Shown here piece after piece: positions 30,795 to 40,266 of a stretch of DNA of 64,000 nucleotides (position 1 is its first letter; each line of letters opens with the position of its first letter). This DNA is from Epithemia pelagica (lineage: Eukaryota; Bacillariophyta; Bacillariophyceae; Surirellales; Surirellaceae). The DNA is taken from the NCBI GenBank assembly GCA_946965045.2, contig OX337236.1, positions 1,302,001 through 1,366,000 on the forward strand, read 5' to 3'. Both the position numbers and the translations under genes were made by a program. Below the pieces are notes generated by a model. The model ran no database searches and was not told the DNA's origin. It was given only the letters and a program-made list of their open reading frames with translations.

Positions 30795-32188
30795 GAGGCG
30801 GACCGAATTGAATTGGTCTCTTCTACCAATTGAGACAGCAAGAAGATCTATATCAGTCTCTCCCTCCCTTTTCCACCAATTGATGAAATCATCCCCACAC
30901 GAAGAAAAATGGGACCCATTACCCCAATGTGAGCGCACGCCGAGCCCAAATAATCCCTCAGAAGAAGAGCGACCGATTTAGCAGCGCATAGCGCATCGCT
31001 ATCTGCATCAGACAAAACCCATGCAACGAACTCATAGGAGTAGGAGTATCCTAGAGGAGTAGGAGCAGGATCAATTGCATCAACCAACGTGAAATAACAA
31101 ACTGAAGATCGCCACTTGCGGTAGTGGTCAATACAATACATCCAGACTTCTCGGCCCGAACGGCTTACCTGACCAGTTCAATTGTGTCTGCTTGATCTTG
31201 TTATGCACTTGGTCGAACTATGTGTCGATGATAAGATATGCCCCTACTCCATTCCAAAAAATCACCCTACTCTCCTCTATTCACTCCTCCTGCCCTCCTG
31301 ATCGATTCGAATGGATGCGTAGACTATGTAAGTCTAGAGCACAAGCCCTTCCTTGTGGCACAAAGAGAGGAACAGGATAAGTCTGCATATTCAGTTTATT
31401 CCTTCCTAGTAGTAGGAAGACATCTTGCTAATCTCGCCTTTGCGAGGTGGATCCACGTAAAGATCTTGTTACTCATCCAAACTGTCTCATGTCTTTTCCA
31501 TACCACTCTTCTGATTAGAGCAAGAACTTCAAACTAGATGATACGGTTCCTTGTTGCTTGGACGTGAAAGAGAACAAATATTCTAGGCATTGCCATGAAT
31601 CTCGCTCATGTCTCATGTCCCAGGGGAATCTGACGTCTCTAGTCTCTAACGCCGGTATACGTACCCAGCAGGCAATCTCTGGAACCTGGAAGCTGCTCCA
31701 TGATCCATAAAATGAATAATGACTGTATCCTTCTTTTAGGAGGAGCAAGGAGGAGGTAAGAGGTAAGTGGTGTAATGATTAATGATAGCGTAGAGAGTTG
31801 CTCGAGTACTAGGAGTAGCCTTCGAGCTCGTAGGTAGTACTCCTCTACTCGTAGTACTCCTAGCACTAGCAAATAGCAACAGCGCGGATTGATCCAAACG
31901 CAACAGCTGGCACGAAGAACGAAGACACGAGACACGAGACACCCAAGACCCCATGCAAAGATGAATGTCTTTCAGCAAACTTTCTGGATTCTCTGCCCTT
32001 TGAACAAGGCACGAATTTAGAAGGGAATGATGTGGGGCTTCTTCGATGGAGCGAAAGAATGTGGTGTTCAAGGAATATTATGAAGCATCGAGCATCGAGC
32101 GTCCTTTTTTGCCATGTAAAGATTCTGACTGGGACAGGAGACAAAGGTTGGTGGTAAAAAAGGTCATAACTCCTACTCCTTCACTGCT
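30795..32188. other. 1.4 kb intergenic region, edge of the mobile-element block
   Basis: No gene could be supported. The sequence is rich in short palindromic or near-palindromic motifs with CTAG cores and TACTCCTA words (for example 31035-31070 and 31800-31870). These also mark other non-coding stretches to the right. The right end is the hAT insertion site. Confidence 0.5.
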
Positions 32189-32196
32189 ACTCGTAC
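32189..32196. repeat. Left 8 bp target site duplication of the hAT-type element
   Basis: ACTCGTAC is identical to 36812-36819 and abuts the inverted repeat exactly. An 8 bp duplication is diagnostic of the hAT superfamily. Confidence 0.92.
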
Positions 32197-32217
32197 CACG
32201 GTTTGGAAGTTGTAAAT
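32197..32217 (+). repeat. Left terminal inverted repeat of the hAT-type element
   Basis: It begins CACGGTTTGGAAGTTG and pairs with 36791-36811 at 20 of 21 positions. Homology stops abruptly after the 21st base. Confidence 0.9.
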
Positions 32218-32600
32218 ATTAAAATCTGAATTGAATTACCGAAAATAATTCACAAGCGAAATCTCCTGAAATTAACTTAATTCAACCAACTCATTTCTAT
32301 ATATATCTGAATGAAATAAGAATATTAATTCGTATTTTGACATAAGACGAATTAAGTTTGAAATACAATTCATATACTGTACTATCACGAATTAAATTAT
32401 GAAACAAAACTCGTATATCGACACACACAAATTAACTTCAATTCGAAACTCATATATTACCTAGCTATGAATTGAATTCCCATATGAATTCGTCGCCCAT
32501 TCTGTAATGAATTGAATTCACACTCCCCTACCACGAATTCAGAGAAAATTGAATTTGCCAAATTCCGAATTCAATTCATGAATTACCCGTGTCACAACTC
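32218..32600. repeat. AT-rich subterminal repeats, left
   Basis: Degenerate copies of GAATT/AATTC words, often as palindromes (GAATTGAATTC, CATATGAATTCG) and followed by CGTAT or CATAT, recur about every 30 bp. A similar zone lies at 36,410-36,790. Such subterminal motifs are commonly transposase-binding sites in hAT elements. Confidence 0.7.
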
Positions 32601-32800
32601 AATTCCACCCAACACCCCGATCCTTTCTGATTCCATTCACCTACAATCTACGCCATTCTACTCCAATATGCAATACAGTGTCAACAATGTCCACTTCTTA
32701 TTCCACACTCCCCACCAAAACCCAACCCCCTTTGTTTGCTGTAACACCGACACCGAACTGAACACTGAACACTTGTCCTCCTAGGGAGCCACAAATCAGC

Positions 32801-33790
32801 ATGTCTCAGATCATCATAGTCAAATGTTCATGTCGAATTGAACACCGACTTGCAACAAATCAATCTCTTGTCTCTTTTGTCCTGGATCAAGTTCAACATC
32901 AACCCCCCCCCCCCCCCCCCCCCAAGACAGAAGATGCAATATCCCAGTGTATCTCCAAGGCTGTACTTTGCTGGCTCTGCCGCTTCGATGCTACCATTGT
33001 TCCTCATGTCCAATTCATCCCAAGCTCCATATCTTTCGGAACAAAGAATCTATCCTTCCTCCGAATGTTTATTGATACCAAGTTTTCCTCCCTTCTTCAC
33101 CACGTTGTTCAAGAATTACAAAATCAAATACGTCACGACAACATTCCTTATGCCTCCAACAACTCACCACCAATCAACAATTCAACACAACTTGTTTCCA
33201 ACCTTCAAATCACCTGCCAACCCTCCTTCTACATTCAACCCAATGAAACCTATCTCAAGATTGTTGATTTCATCCAGAGTCACTTGGAGAACTGTGCAAG
33301 AAAAAACCAAGACCGTCGAATCTCGTCATTGCTGTTATCCTGGTTATCACAACACGACACCCCTTTCCTGCTTCATAACACATCACAACAGACCTATGGC
33401 TGCCCACCTGACATGTCTCTCCTCATCAACCTTGTTATAGAAGATGTTCTCCATCGACTCAAAAAGAACATTCCTCCGAACTACAGTGTCAATATCACGG
33501 ACAGCCCCATCATTCCCCTGTCGCCTACTCCATCACCAGGTCCTATTCACATATCTAATCGTCCTACCCTCCCACCTACCTCATCACCCAGTCCACCTTC
33601 CAATGCCAGTGAAACCCCTATATCCAATTGTCCTCCACATCTTTCACCTACAGAAAAGAACCACCATCATCTAGAACCCAAAACCCAACAACATGCTCCG
33701 TATCCTATCTTTGGATTCCGAAAGAGAAATGTCTTTAAGGGAGTCCTCTTACCCGAGCACGTCTTGACAAGTTCAAGCAGTCTTTATTGA
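32801..33790 (+). CDS. Unknown ORF of the hAT-type element
   Basis: 329 residues from an ATG. The N-terminal half is mixed helical and has a Cys pair (KCSC, LCWLC). It contains a run of seven prolines encoded by an uninterrupted 21-C tract (32903-32923). The C-terminal third is Pro/Ser/Thr-rich and disordered, ending in a basic stretch (FGFRKRNVFKG). The stop overlaps the 5' extension of the next frame. If read in the +1 frame from about 33745, the protein would continue as RARLDKFKQSLLKRTG into the glycosylase frame. So the two may have been one protein separated by a one-base indel, or two proteins. No known domain was recognised. Confidence 0.55.
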   Translation: MSQIIIVKCSCRIEHRLATNQSLVSFVLDQVQHQPPPPPPPKTEDAISQCISKAVLCWLCRFDATIVPHVQFIPSSISFGTKNLSFLRMFIDTKFSSLLHHVVQELQNQIRHDNIPYASNNSPPINNSTQLVSNLQITCQPSFYIQPNETYLKIVDFIQSHLENCARKNQDRRISSLLLSWLSQHDTPFLLHNTSQQTYGCPPDMSLLINLVIEDVLHRLKKNIPPNYSVNITDSPIIPLSPTPSPGPIHISNRPTLPPTSSPSPPSNASETPISNCPPHLSPTEKNHHHLEPKTQQHAPYPIFGFRKRNVFKGVLLPEHVLTSSSSLY

Positions 33791-33843
33791 AAAGGACTGG
33801 CATCAATCAATACAACAATTCAATTCAGCATCTTCCAGGAACA

Positions 33844-34644
33844 ATGCCCAAATTGACAATTGGCTATTGTCGACCAGACCCCCCACTAAAATGGAATCAT
33901 CCAACACCCAAGGAGGAAAGGTTGAGATGCTTGAACGATCTCCTCTCTCTTCACCAGTACATCACAAACACATACAATCTACTGGCACCCCGGGACACAT
34001 GGGAACAATGGATCGATGAATATGCCGATTCACCCGATGCTGACCGTGGTTTTATGTGCCTAGTGGTCATTCTTATGAGCAGCAGTACTTCCAACAAGCA
34101 ATTAGCATTGTTGGTACCAAGGCTGTTCTCAATGGGATTCATCAATGCCCAATCTACAATTGACATTGCCACCACTTATGGCATGAATGTTGTCTGTAGC
34201 CTCATGTCAGAATCAGGCAAATACTATGTGAATGGAGAACGAATAGTCAATGCTGCCGACTATTTCATCGTCCGCCATAATGGCCGACTCCCCTCATCAA
34301 TTACCATCGAAGAATTAACCACTCTTCCTGGTGTTGGGTACAAGACGGCAACTTTGGTGATTTCGTATTCATTCCGGAGAAATGATGGCATTCCAAGCGA
34401 CATCCACGTCCTCAAATGGGCAAGACATCTCAAATGGATTCCCCCATATTGCCAAGATGGATCGCAATGCTCTAATTTACTCGAGTGCTGGATCCCCAAA
34501 CAACAATGGCAAGAAGTAAACCCGCTGTTTGGTTCACTTGGACAATTACTTGGGTCGAAGGGTACAAAACAACAGGTGAGACGATGTGTTGGAGACTTCA
34601 TGTTGAAATACCCTACAGTCACAGATCTTAACAAGATCGTTTGA
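33844..34644 (+). CDS. HhH-GPD superfamily DNA glycosylase (endonuclease III-like)
   Basis: 266 residues from the first ATG in frame. The helix-hairpin-helix is TTLPGVGYKTATLVI, with the Lys that acts in bifunctional glycosylase/AP lyases at K167. The catalytic Asp lies 19 residues on, in SDIHVLKW (D186). In endonuclease III the same pair is 18 residues apart. The upstream block FMCLVVILMSSSTSNKQ fits the six-helix barrel's usual 'LLS-Q-t-d' helix in divergent form. The C-terminal Fe-S cluster loop of endonuclease III is not visible, so it resembles shorter HhH-GPD enzymes such as the MBD4 type. It would excise a damaged or modified base. It lies wholly inside the transposon, so it is cargo. 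Substrate unknown. Confidence 0.75.
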   Translation: MPKLTIGYCRPDPPLKWNHPTPKEERLRCLNDLLSLHQYITNTYNLLAPRDTWEQWIDEYADSPDADRGFMCLVVILMSSSTSNKQLALLVPRLFSMGFINAQSTIDIATTYGMNVVCSLMSESGKYYVNGERIVNAADYFIVRHNGRLPSSITIEELTTLPGVGYKTATLVISYSFRRNDGIPSDIHVLKWARHLKWIPPYCQDGSQCSNLLECWIPKQQWQEVNPLFGSLGQLLGSKGTKQQVRRCVGDFMLKYPTVTDLNKIV

Positions 34645-34676
34645 TCAATAAACTACTAATCACTAAGTACTTGTCC

Positions 34677-36338
34677 CTAATCTTCCGTATCATCGTTGCC
34701 ATCCTCGTCGTCATCATCACTGTATGAGCCCTCCTCCTCCTCCTCCTCTTCTTCATTGTCTTCCTCTTCAGTGTCCTCGACTTCATACACTATTGCCTTT
34801 TGTGCACGGGATTTTGACTGCTGCTTCCTTTTCTTATTGCGTGGAGAACGTCTTACCGCCTTTTTTCCTTTTGACCCTTGCCTATTAGGCGATGGAGTCC
34901 TTGTATTGCGGCGTAAGGGAAGACTCGTCACAGTTGCTCGTTTCTTTCCATCTTTATTTCCATCCTTCTTTTTGGCTCTCAATCGTTCTTCAGGAGATGG
35001 CTTCTTACCCGCTACGGATCGTTTCTGTTTCTTGGCAGTTCCTCCCTTGTCAGAGGACACCGACGATGTCTTTGAGGCAGCCCTCTTCTTCGATGACGAA
35101 TCCAAAGAGGTTTTCCCTCCAGCACTCGACCGGGCAGTGTCCTGCCCCTTAGTTTGGACAGTAGATAAGGAAACAACCGTCATGTCTCCCTCGTGTTCAA
35201 CTTCGTCCTTTTGTTCTTTCAAATATTCTAACAGATAGGCATCCCCTAAGTCCCCATCACTTTCGTCATCAGATTCATTCATTTGATGTTGATCGGTCAC
35301 TGTTGATGTCAATGCTTGGGTAGCAGGTGCCTGGTTTTCAGTGGGAACTTCACCTTCACCTTCACCATTACCTTCGACTTCACCTTTGCTTGGTTCAGGG
35401 ACATCATCTCTGGTAATGTCGACTATGTCGATGGAGTCTGCTTCGTATGTCTTGCCATCGTCCCCAATATAGGAGAATTTTTGGGGACCATCATCATCTT
35501 CCACCACCAAAGATTCGGACGCTTTGTCATTGTAGTCCATGTGGTCTGGGAGACCATTGATCATCTGATGGTATCTACGCACATCTCCTTGACGAGACTG
35601 CTCAGAGAGAAGTAGTACATCCTGGTTGTTGACTGATTCACGACCGTGCTCATCCGATACAGTCAAAACAGTCTTGCCTTCTACAATCTCTTGTTCAACC
35701 AACTCTTGTTCGGCAACCCAAATGCTTTCCAAAACTTTCCTGTTGATGCAATCCAGGGTTCTCATCTCAAAAACCTTGCTGCCCTGTCGATTCATTCGTC
35801 GGTTCGATGCAAACCAGGAAGCCATGGAAAACACCCTCTCAGCAAACGCATTGGTGGAGGGTTTACTCAACCAGAGCATGGCTGTTTCGTAGCACTGAAT
35901 GAGTCCAGGGTATTGATTTTTCTTCAGTTTGCTCTTATCAAAGATATTCTCTCGATAACGTGCCACCCTGTCCCAATCAAGATGCTCGACACTACCCCAA
36001 AGAGTGGTAAGGTTCTTGAAGTGTTTCCTGGGAGGTGGACGGAAAAAGATGGCTTCTTTTTCTTCCTTGACTAAGGCTCGTGCTTCTTCCGAGAGGGGTG
36101 GGATCTTTTTATTGATTGAGGCATTGTTATGGTTGGATGCGTTGTTCTCATTCTCATTCGAAGGAGGAGCTTCGTCTGCTTGTCCTTGTTCTTGTTCTTG
36201 TTGAATATTGTCGTCGTCTGCAGAGGTGCCTTGCACCGCTCCTGCTGTGGAAGACATAGAGAAAGAAGTATTGGGAGACAGGGAAGATGTGGCTGTGGTT
36301 GGGGAGTCAGATATCTGTATGAGATAGTTGCAATGCAT
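34677..36338 (-). CDS. Protein with hAT C-terminal dimerisation motif and long charged tail
   Basis: 553 residues from the ATG at 36338; a second ATG at 36257 is also usable. Residues about 140-220 contain YPGLIQCYETAMLWLSKPST, then NAFAERVFSMASWFASNRR. This matches the hAT dimerisation region: hydrophobic W-x-x-x-x-x-P-x-S/T, then E-R-V/x-F-S-x-A, then R-x-R/N. The remainder is acidic, then Lys/Ser/Arg-rich, and ends in a poly-Glu/Asp tail. The zinc-finger and RNase-H-like catalytic parts of a normal hAT transposase are missing upstream. It could be a truncated transposase, a regulator that dimerises with a full one, or the last exons of a longer gene whose 5' part is lost. Confidence 0.65.
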   Translation of the reverse strand: MHCNYLIQISDSPTTATSSLSPNTSFSMSSTAGAVQGTSADDDNIQQEQEQGQADEAPPSNENENNASNHNNASINKKIPPLSEEARALVKEEKEAIFFRPPPRKHFKNLTTLWGSVEHLDWDRVARYRENIFDKSKLKKNQYPGLIQCYETAMLWLSKPSTNAFAERVFSMASWFASNRRMNRQGSKVFEMRTLDCINRKVLESIWVAEQELVEQEIVEGKTVLTVSDEHGRESVNNQDVLLLSEQSRQGDVRRYHQMINGLPDHMDYNDKASESLVVEDDDGPQKFSYIGDDGKTYEADSIDIVDITRDDVPEPSKGEVEGNGEGEGEVPTENQAPATQALTSTVTDQHQMNESDDESDGDLGDAYLLEYLKEQKDEVEHEGDMTVVSLSTVQTKGQDTARSSAGGKTSLDSSSKKRAASKTSSVSSDKGGTAKKQKRSVAGKKPSPEERLRAKKKDGNKDGKKRATVTSLPLRRNTRTPSPNRQGSKGKKAVRRSPRNKKRKQQSKSRAQKAIVYEVEDTEEEDNEEEEEEEEGSYSDDDDEDGNDDTED

Positions 36339-36399
36339 CGAATGGAGAATTGTAGTAAGAAGATAGGAGGTAACAAGAAGACAAGAAAAGGTAAAGAGA

Positions 36400-36790
36400 T
36401 ATGTTAAGTTTCAAGTATGTTATGGTCACTGAAATACAATAGAGTACCGTGTATCGTGTGATATAATAATGTTGAATATGATGGTTAAATTTGTGAATTC
36501 GAATTTTGTCTTAGAAGACAACGAGTTGAGTTGGTGATAGAATTCGTATAATAAAGAACGGTGAATTGAGTTTGAAGTTAAAATTCATTTTTAAATCTCT
36601 GCGAATCAACTTACGTATTTAATTTGGAATTAGAATAGTACAAAATTGAATGTGACATGGAAATTTGATTGAAAAAGAGAGAAAATGGAGTTTTTGGAGT
36701 CAATTTGCGTTGAAAAATAAAGAAAATTGAGTTCATTTTGGCCAAATTGGCTAATTTGTGCTTAAATTCGTACAAATTGGAAAAAAGTGA
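36400..36790. repeat. AT-rich subterminal repeats, right
   Basis: Many AATTC/GAATT, AAATTG and TTGAGTT words, spaced much as in the left zone but less regular. They lead directly into the right inverted repeat. No gene. Confidence 0.6.
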
Positions 36791-36811
36791 ATTTACAACT
36801 TCCAAACCCTG
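36791..36811 (-). repeat. Right terminal inverted repeat of the hAT-type element
   Basis: Read inward it starts CAGGGTTTGGAAGTTG. It pairs with 32197-32217. Confidence 0.9.
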
Positions 36812-36819
36812 ACTCGTAC
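36812..36819. repeat. Right 8 bp target site duplication of the hAT-type element
   Basis: ACTCGTAC, exact copy of 32189-32196. Confidence 0.92.
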
Positions 36820-37736
36820 ATCGTACTCCCACAACAGACTAGGAGTAGGTAGGTGTAGTATTAACTATCGTAATGGGCTTGGGTTGATAGAAATCAGAAA
36901 GTGATCTCTTCTCTCTTCTCTACTCTAGCCAGTAGAGTAGCATACTATAGAGTATCTCCTACTAGCTACTCCTAGCTGCCATTTGGACTTAAACCATATG
37001 CCAATTTATAGGTAGTTCGTAGGACTACCTAGTGAGTACTTCAAGGACTTCTACTGCCTACAACTCGATGCTCGATGAGCTAAACCTGCTAGAAACACTA
37101 AGATTCTACGAAAACCTAGCTACTACTCCTAGAGAATACTCCTACGTAGATATTAGTGGCATTCTTGGTGCTTAGTGTTTGGCACTTACTTCTAGATTTT
37201 GACTCCAACACTACGAGTACAAGCTTGTATGCAGAATGCAGATTCCCACAGTCGCCGGAATCACAAGCAAGACATCAAAACTCAAAACCGATTGCGGGAC
37301 GAACGTCATTCAGAAGGTTGGTGAGGTGATAGGTGATAGGTGATGGCCAGTTGGGACAATTTCGATGAAGTGGGGCCATTTTAAACATTCATCTTGAAGA
37401 GCGGTCTGGTGTCCAAAAATATGTCAACAATGTCCAGATTCAACTCCCCAGATTCGTGAGTGGGATTCTACTGTAAAACATATACTTAAAATCTTAAATT
37501 AAAAACGCACTTAAACGTGCGCTCATAACCCATTTTATTTTAGGTTTGAGGCCAAAATTTGTCCGAGCCAACCCCTCGTCTCACGAACACTTCTCGTAAA
37601 CATAAACCTAGTCGTAGAGTATATATATATATGAACGTATATCATATAAGCCTTCCCCCCCTAAGAAATCGTCCGTTCGACTGCCGCGCTCTTTGGAAAT
37701 TTCAATGGACCCCCCCAACAAGAGCAACATCCCACC
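36820..37736. other. Intergenic region left of the Harbinger genes
   Basis: This stretch is rich in CTAG and TACTCCTA words (36835-37200), as on the other side of the hAT element. A short hairpin (CGCAC...GTGCG) lies at about 37505-37520 and a TA dinucleotide run at about 37620-37632. I looked for the left end of the Harbinger element here but found no convincing inverted repeat. Confidence 0.45.
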
Positions 37737-39037
37737 ATGACGCCTTCCTCCGCTACGAAGGACCTTTCCAAGACATTCGAGAAACACAGATCGAATGCAA
37801 TGGAGTCTGAGGTCCCCACTCAGCGTCCAAGTCAACCCTTCCCAGGGCTGGGCCACATCCAACCTGAGGAAAAACAACAGTCAGATGAAGACGATTGGGA
37901 GCCAGTGGCAGATGAGCCAGTGGCAGATTCTGATCAAGAATCAAACACTATCGAGGTGGAAGCTACTGCGATTGAACAAAATCACAAACAACAGACGAAG
38001 GTGAAGAAAACAGCGGCAGTGACGCCATTTGAGCGGCGCGAATCACCTCGTCTCAAGAAACAACGGGCGACAAAACGGCAAAGGAGAAAGCAACCAAAGC
38101 AGTGAAGACGAAGAAGAAACAAGCCCAACCCAAGAACGCAACCTCTTCGAACGCAACCTCTTCGAACGCAACCTCTTCGAAACCCCCTAAACCCGCAGCG
38201 ACTAAACCCAGCAAAGGAAATGGTGGAATGGGACGTGTTTGCGGCAAGAACTTCTCTACGGACGAGACGATGTTTCTTTTGAAACTCGTCCGTGATAAAC
38301 TCCCAAGTGGAGGAGAGGATTGGGAGTGGGTTACGCAACAATACAACGATGTATTCGGCAAAAAGGGAAGGTTCCGTGACAAGGAATCCCTCAAGCGCCG
38401 TTTTGCAGCCTTGCACAATCGTCGAACCCCAACAGGGGACCCTGACTGCCCGGATGAAGTGAAGGAGGCAAAGCACCTCATTGCCATCCAGCAAAAGTGC
38501 GATGCTGGCGAATTATACGAGGACAAGGACATTGGTTTCTCGTCTTCATCATCATCCTCTTCTTCAGAAGACGAGGAACAAGAAGATGATGAAGCTGATC
38601 ACGACAAGAAACCTGCAGCCGAAGCAAAAACTCCCAAGACGAAACTAGAAATTGGAGCAGCAACGATAAGCCTGCGTTCGTCCACGAAGAAAAGGAGAAA
38701 GAAGCACCATAAGAATGACAACGACATCCTGGAGTACATGTTAATGTCCCAGGCCAAAAGACAAGAGAACGAGGATGCAGAAAAGGCAGAGCGACGAGAA
38801 CGCGAACAAGAACGACGAGAGCGAGAGCAGCGCCGCTACAAAGAGCTGCAGGCCGAGAAGGCGTCCAACCGGTTGAAGGCGGATCAGATGCAGCAGCAAA
38901 TGATCCAGATGCAACATCAAATGATGATGCAGCAGCAGAATTTTATGATGTTGCTGATGCCGGACCGGTTCCCCAAGACAATGGACACTAAGGACTCAAA
39001 GGAGAATGAAAACAAAGAGCAGAACAAAGAGCACTAA
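37737..39037 (+). pseudogene. Myb/SANT-like DNA-binding protein of a PIF/Harbinger element, frameshifted
   Basis: Two overlapping frames make up this gene. The first (ATG at 37737, Kozak-like context CCCACCATGA) stops at 38105. The second is open from about 38030 to a stop at 39037. Near 38060-38100 the second frame reads DKTAKEKATKAVKTKKK, a natural continuation, so a one-base indel at 38030-38103 is the simplest explanation. A Myb/SANT-like trihelix follows (GKNFSTDETMFLL ... WEWVTQQYNDVF ... KRRFAALHN), typical of the second protein of PIF/Harbinger transposons, which helps the transposase bind DNA. A tandem ATSSN repeat, a Ser/acidic run and a Gln/Met-rich coiled coil complete it. The gene converges on the transposase. 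A real frameshift, assembly error or tiny intron cannot be told apart here. Confidence 0.7.
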
Positions 39038-39072
39038 GAACAATAATGATCGTAGTACCAGAGAATTAATAG

Positions 39073-40266
39073 TTACAAATCTTGCAAAGTAAAACCATTC
39101 TTTCTAGTTGCGTTGAGAGAAGGGAAGAAGGTCGTAGAGATTTGATTGAATCCAACATTCGTAGCACAAAAGTTATACAAAAGGACAATCAAAGACATAA
39201 TCAATTTACGCTCTCCGACTTCCTCGTACCGGAGACGATCTTTCAGACGGGGGAATGATGCTTGCAATCCATTCATCCCCCATTCTGATAGTTGTCTCAC
39301 TGCCGTAGCAGCTCGAAACAGCTCAGTCTTCTGTCGAATTTGTCCCTCTTGATCAGTGTTGTTCTGATAGGACTTAAATAGGGACTTTCTTCGTTCCGAA
39401 CCAAACGCGGAATCAACAACAACTCGTGCGCCTCCTCTCTTGCGTTCGCGATGATCGATGGCATCTATCTTGTTGTAAGTGTTCGAGTAGATAGCAAGCG
39501 TTGAATCATGCCATGACCCGGGCGCATTGATATACGACGCCCGGATCCTCCCATCAGGTGAAAACAAAAAGAGGTTGGATATGAAGTGGTCACACTTCCA
39601 CCCATTATAAAATAGGTTTTGATGTTTCGCACTGGCTTCTATGGGAACCTTCATACCATCCATGGCCCCCCACACGTTTTGTAGAATTGGATACTTCCTC
39701 CTGATTGTCTTCTTGAAACTTCGGACTTCTTCCTTGGTAGGGAGCCTAACTTCTGCATCGGGATGCCGGTTGAGGACCTTGACAAGAATCCGTCGACCAA
39801 ACCGCAACCAAACAGACAACGGGTTAGCGGTGAGGCCGAATACTAGCTGAAGTAACATCGTTGATCCACGTGTTCGTGTCCAAGCCAATACTAGACCAAG
39901 GCATATTTTTGCATCAATCAACCGTCGGCCTCTCCTCTTCCCTTTTGCAGTCAATCGTCGCATGGGCCGACGGTTTTTGGCGGATTGAGGGTAAGGCGTC
40001 CAATTATCGAAATAAGGCGCAAACAGGTCAAGTAGCTTGTGGAATGAACTAAAGTCGAATCCACACAAGGCTATGAGGGATGCATCCTTCCCACTGTTAT
40101 ACAGTTTCATAAAAGCGGAATGCATTGGATGGTGGAGAGACGCTCGAGAGATTCCAGCTGAACGCAGACGACGACGCAGACGCTCTAAGTTCGATTGCCG
40201 CTCTTCCTCTTCTTGCCTTCTACGATGGAGCAATAGCAGCAACAAGTCCTCCTCGTCGTCGTTCAT
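39073..40266 (-). CDS. PIF/Harbinger-type DDE transposase
   Basis: 397 residues from the ATG at 40266; the frame upstream has only a TTG. The N-terminus is Leu/Arg/Glu-rich. The DDE_Tnp_4 catalytic core is clear. The first Asp is in WGAMDGMKVPI, followed by YNGWKCDHFISNLFLFSPDG. The second Asp is in NAPGSWHDS. VVDSAFG and the final Glu region (VRQLSEWGM...LKDRL) complete the triad. The length is normal for Harbinger transposases (about 350-420). The frame is uninterrupted, so this protein may be active, while its Myb partner appears frameshifted. The 3' ends of the two genes lie 36 bp apart in convergent orientation, the usual Harbinger layout. Confidence 0.9.
   Translation of the reverse strand: MNDDEEDLLLLLLHRRRQEEEERQSNLERLRRRLRSAGISRASLHHPMHSAFMKLYNSGKDASLIALCGFDFSSFHKLLDLFAPYFDNWTPYPQSAKNRRPMRRLTAKGKRRGRRLIDAKICLGLVLAWTRTRGSTMLLQLVFGLTANPLSVWLRFGRRILVKVLNRHPDAEVRLPTKEEVRSFKKTIRRKYPILQNVWGAMDGMKVPIEASAKHQNLFYNGWKCDHFISNLFLFSPDGRIRASYINAPGSWHDSTLAIYSNTYNKIDAIDHRERKRGGARVVVDSAFGSERRKSLFKSYQNNTDQEGQIRQKTELFRAATAVRQLSEWGMNGLQASFPRLKDRLRYEEVGERKLIMSLIVLLYNFCATNVGFNQISTTFFPSLNATRKNGFTLQDL

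Larger units (their letters stand above)
32197..36811. mobile_element. hAT-type DNA transposon carrying a DNA glycosylase gene
   Basis: A 4,615 bp element. Its ends are 21 bp inverted repeats (32197-32217 and 36791-36811) that match at 20 of 21 positions. The right one reads CAGGGTTTGGAAGTTG inward and the left one differs at base 3. Both are flanked by the identical 8 bp ACTCGTAC. Terminal CAGGG and 8 bp duplications are hAT hallmarks. Inside, from the left, are an AT-rich subterminal zone, an unknown ORF (+), an HhH-GPD glycosylase ORF (+), a protein with the hAT dimerisation motif (-), and a second AT-rich subterminal zone. A full hAT catalytic core is not visible, so the element may depend on a transposase encoded elsewhere. 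Confidence 0.9.
37737..40266. mobile_element. PIF/Harbinger DNA transposon, ends not located
   Basis: The convergent Myb-like and transposase genes define the element core. Coordinates given are the coding limits only. The gypsy retrotransposon begins 126 bp beyond the transposase start, so the right end of the Harbinger element may have been split off and lie beyond 46,187. I found no inverted-repeat pair or TTA/TAA-type duplication to close it. Confidence 0.65.

Noticed and set aside
37480-37700. Left inverted repeat of the Harbinger element, and its partner at 40,300-40,390 or 46,190-46,650
   Set aside because: I compared both regions by eye and found no pair longer than chance.
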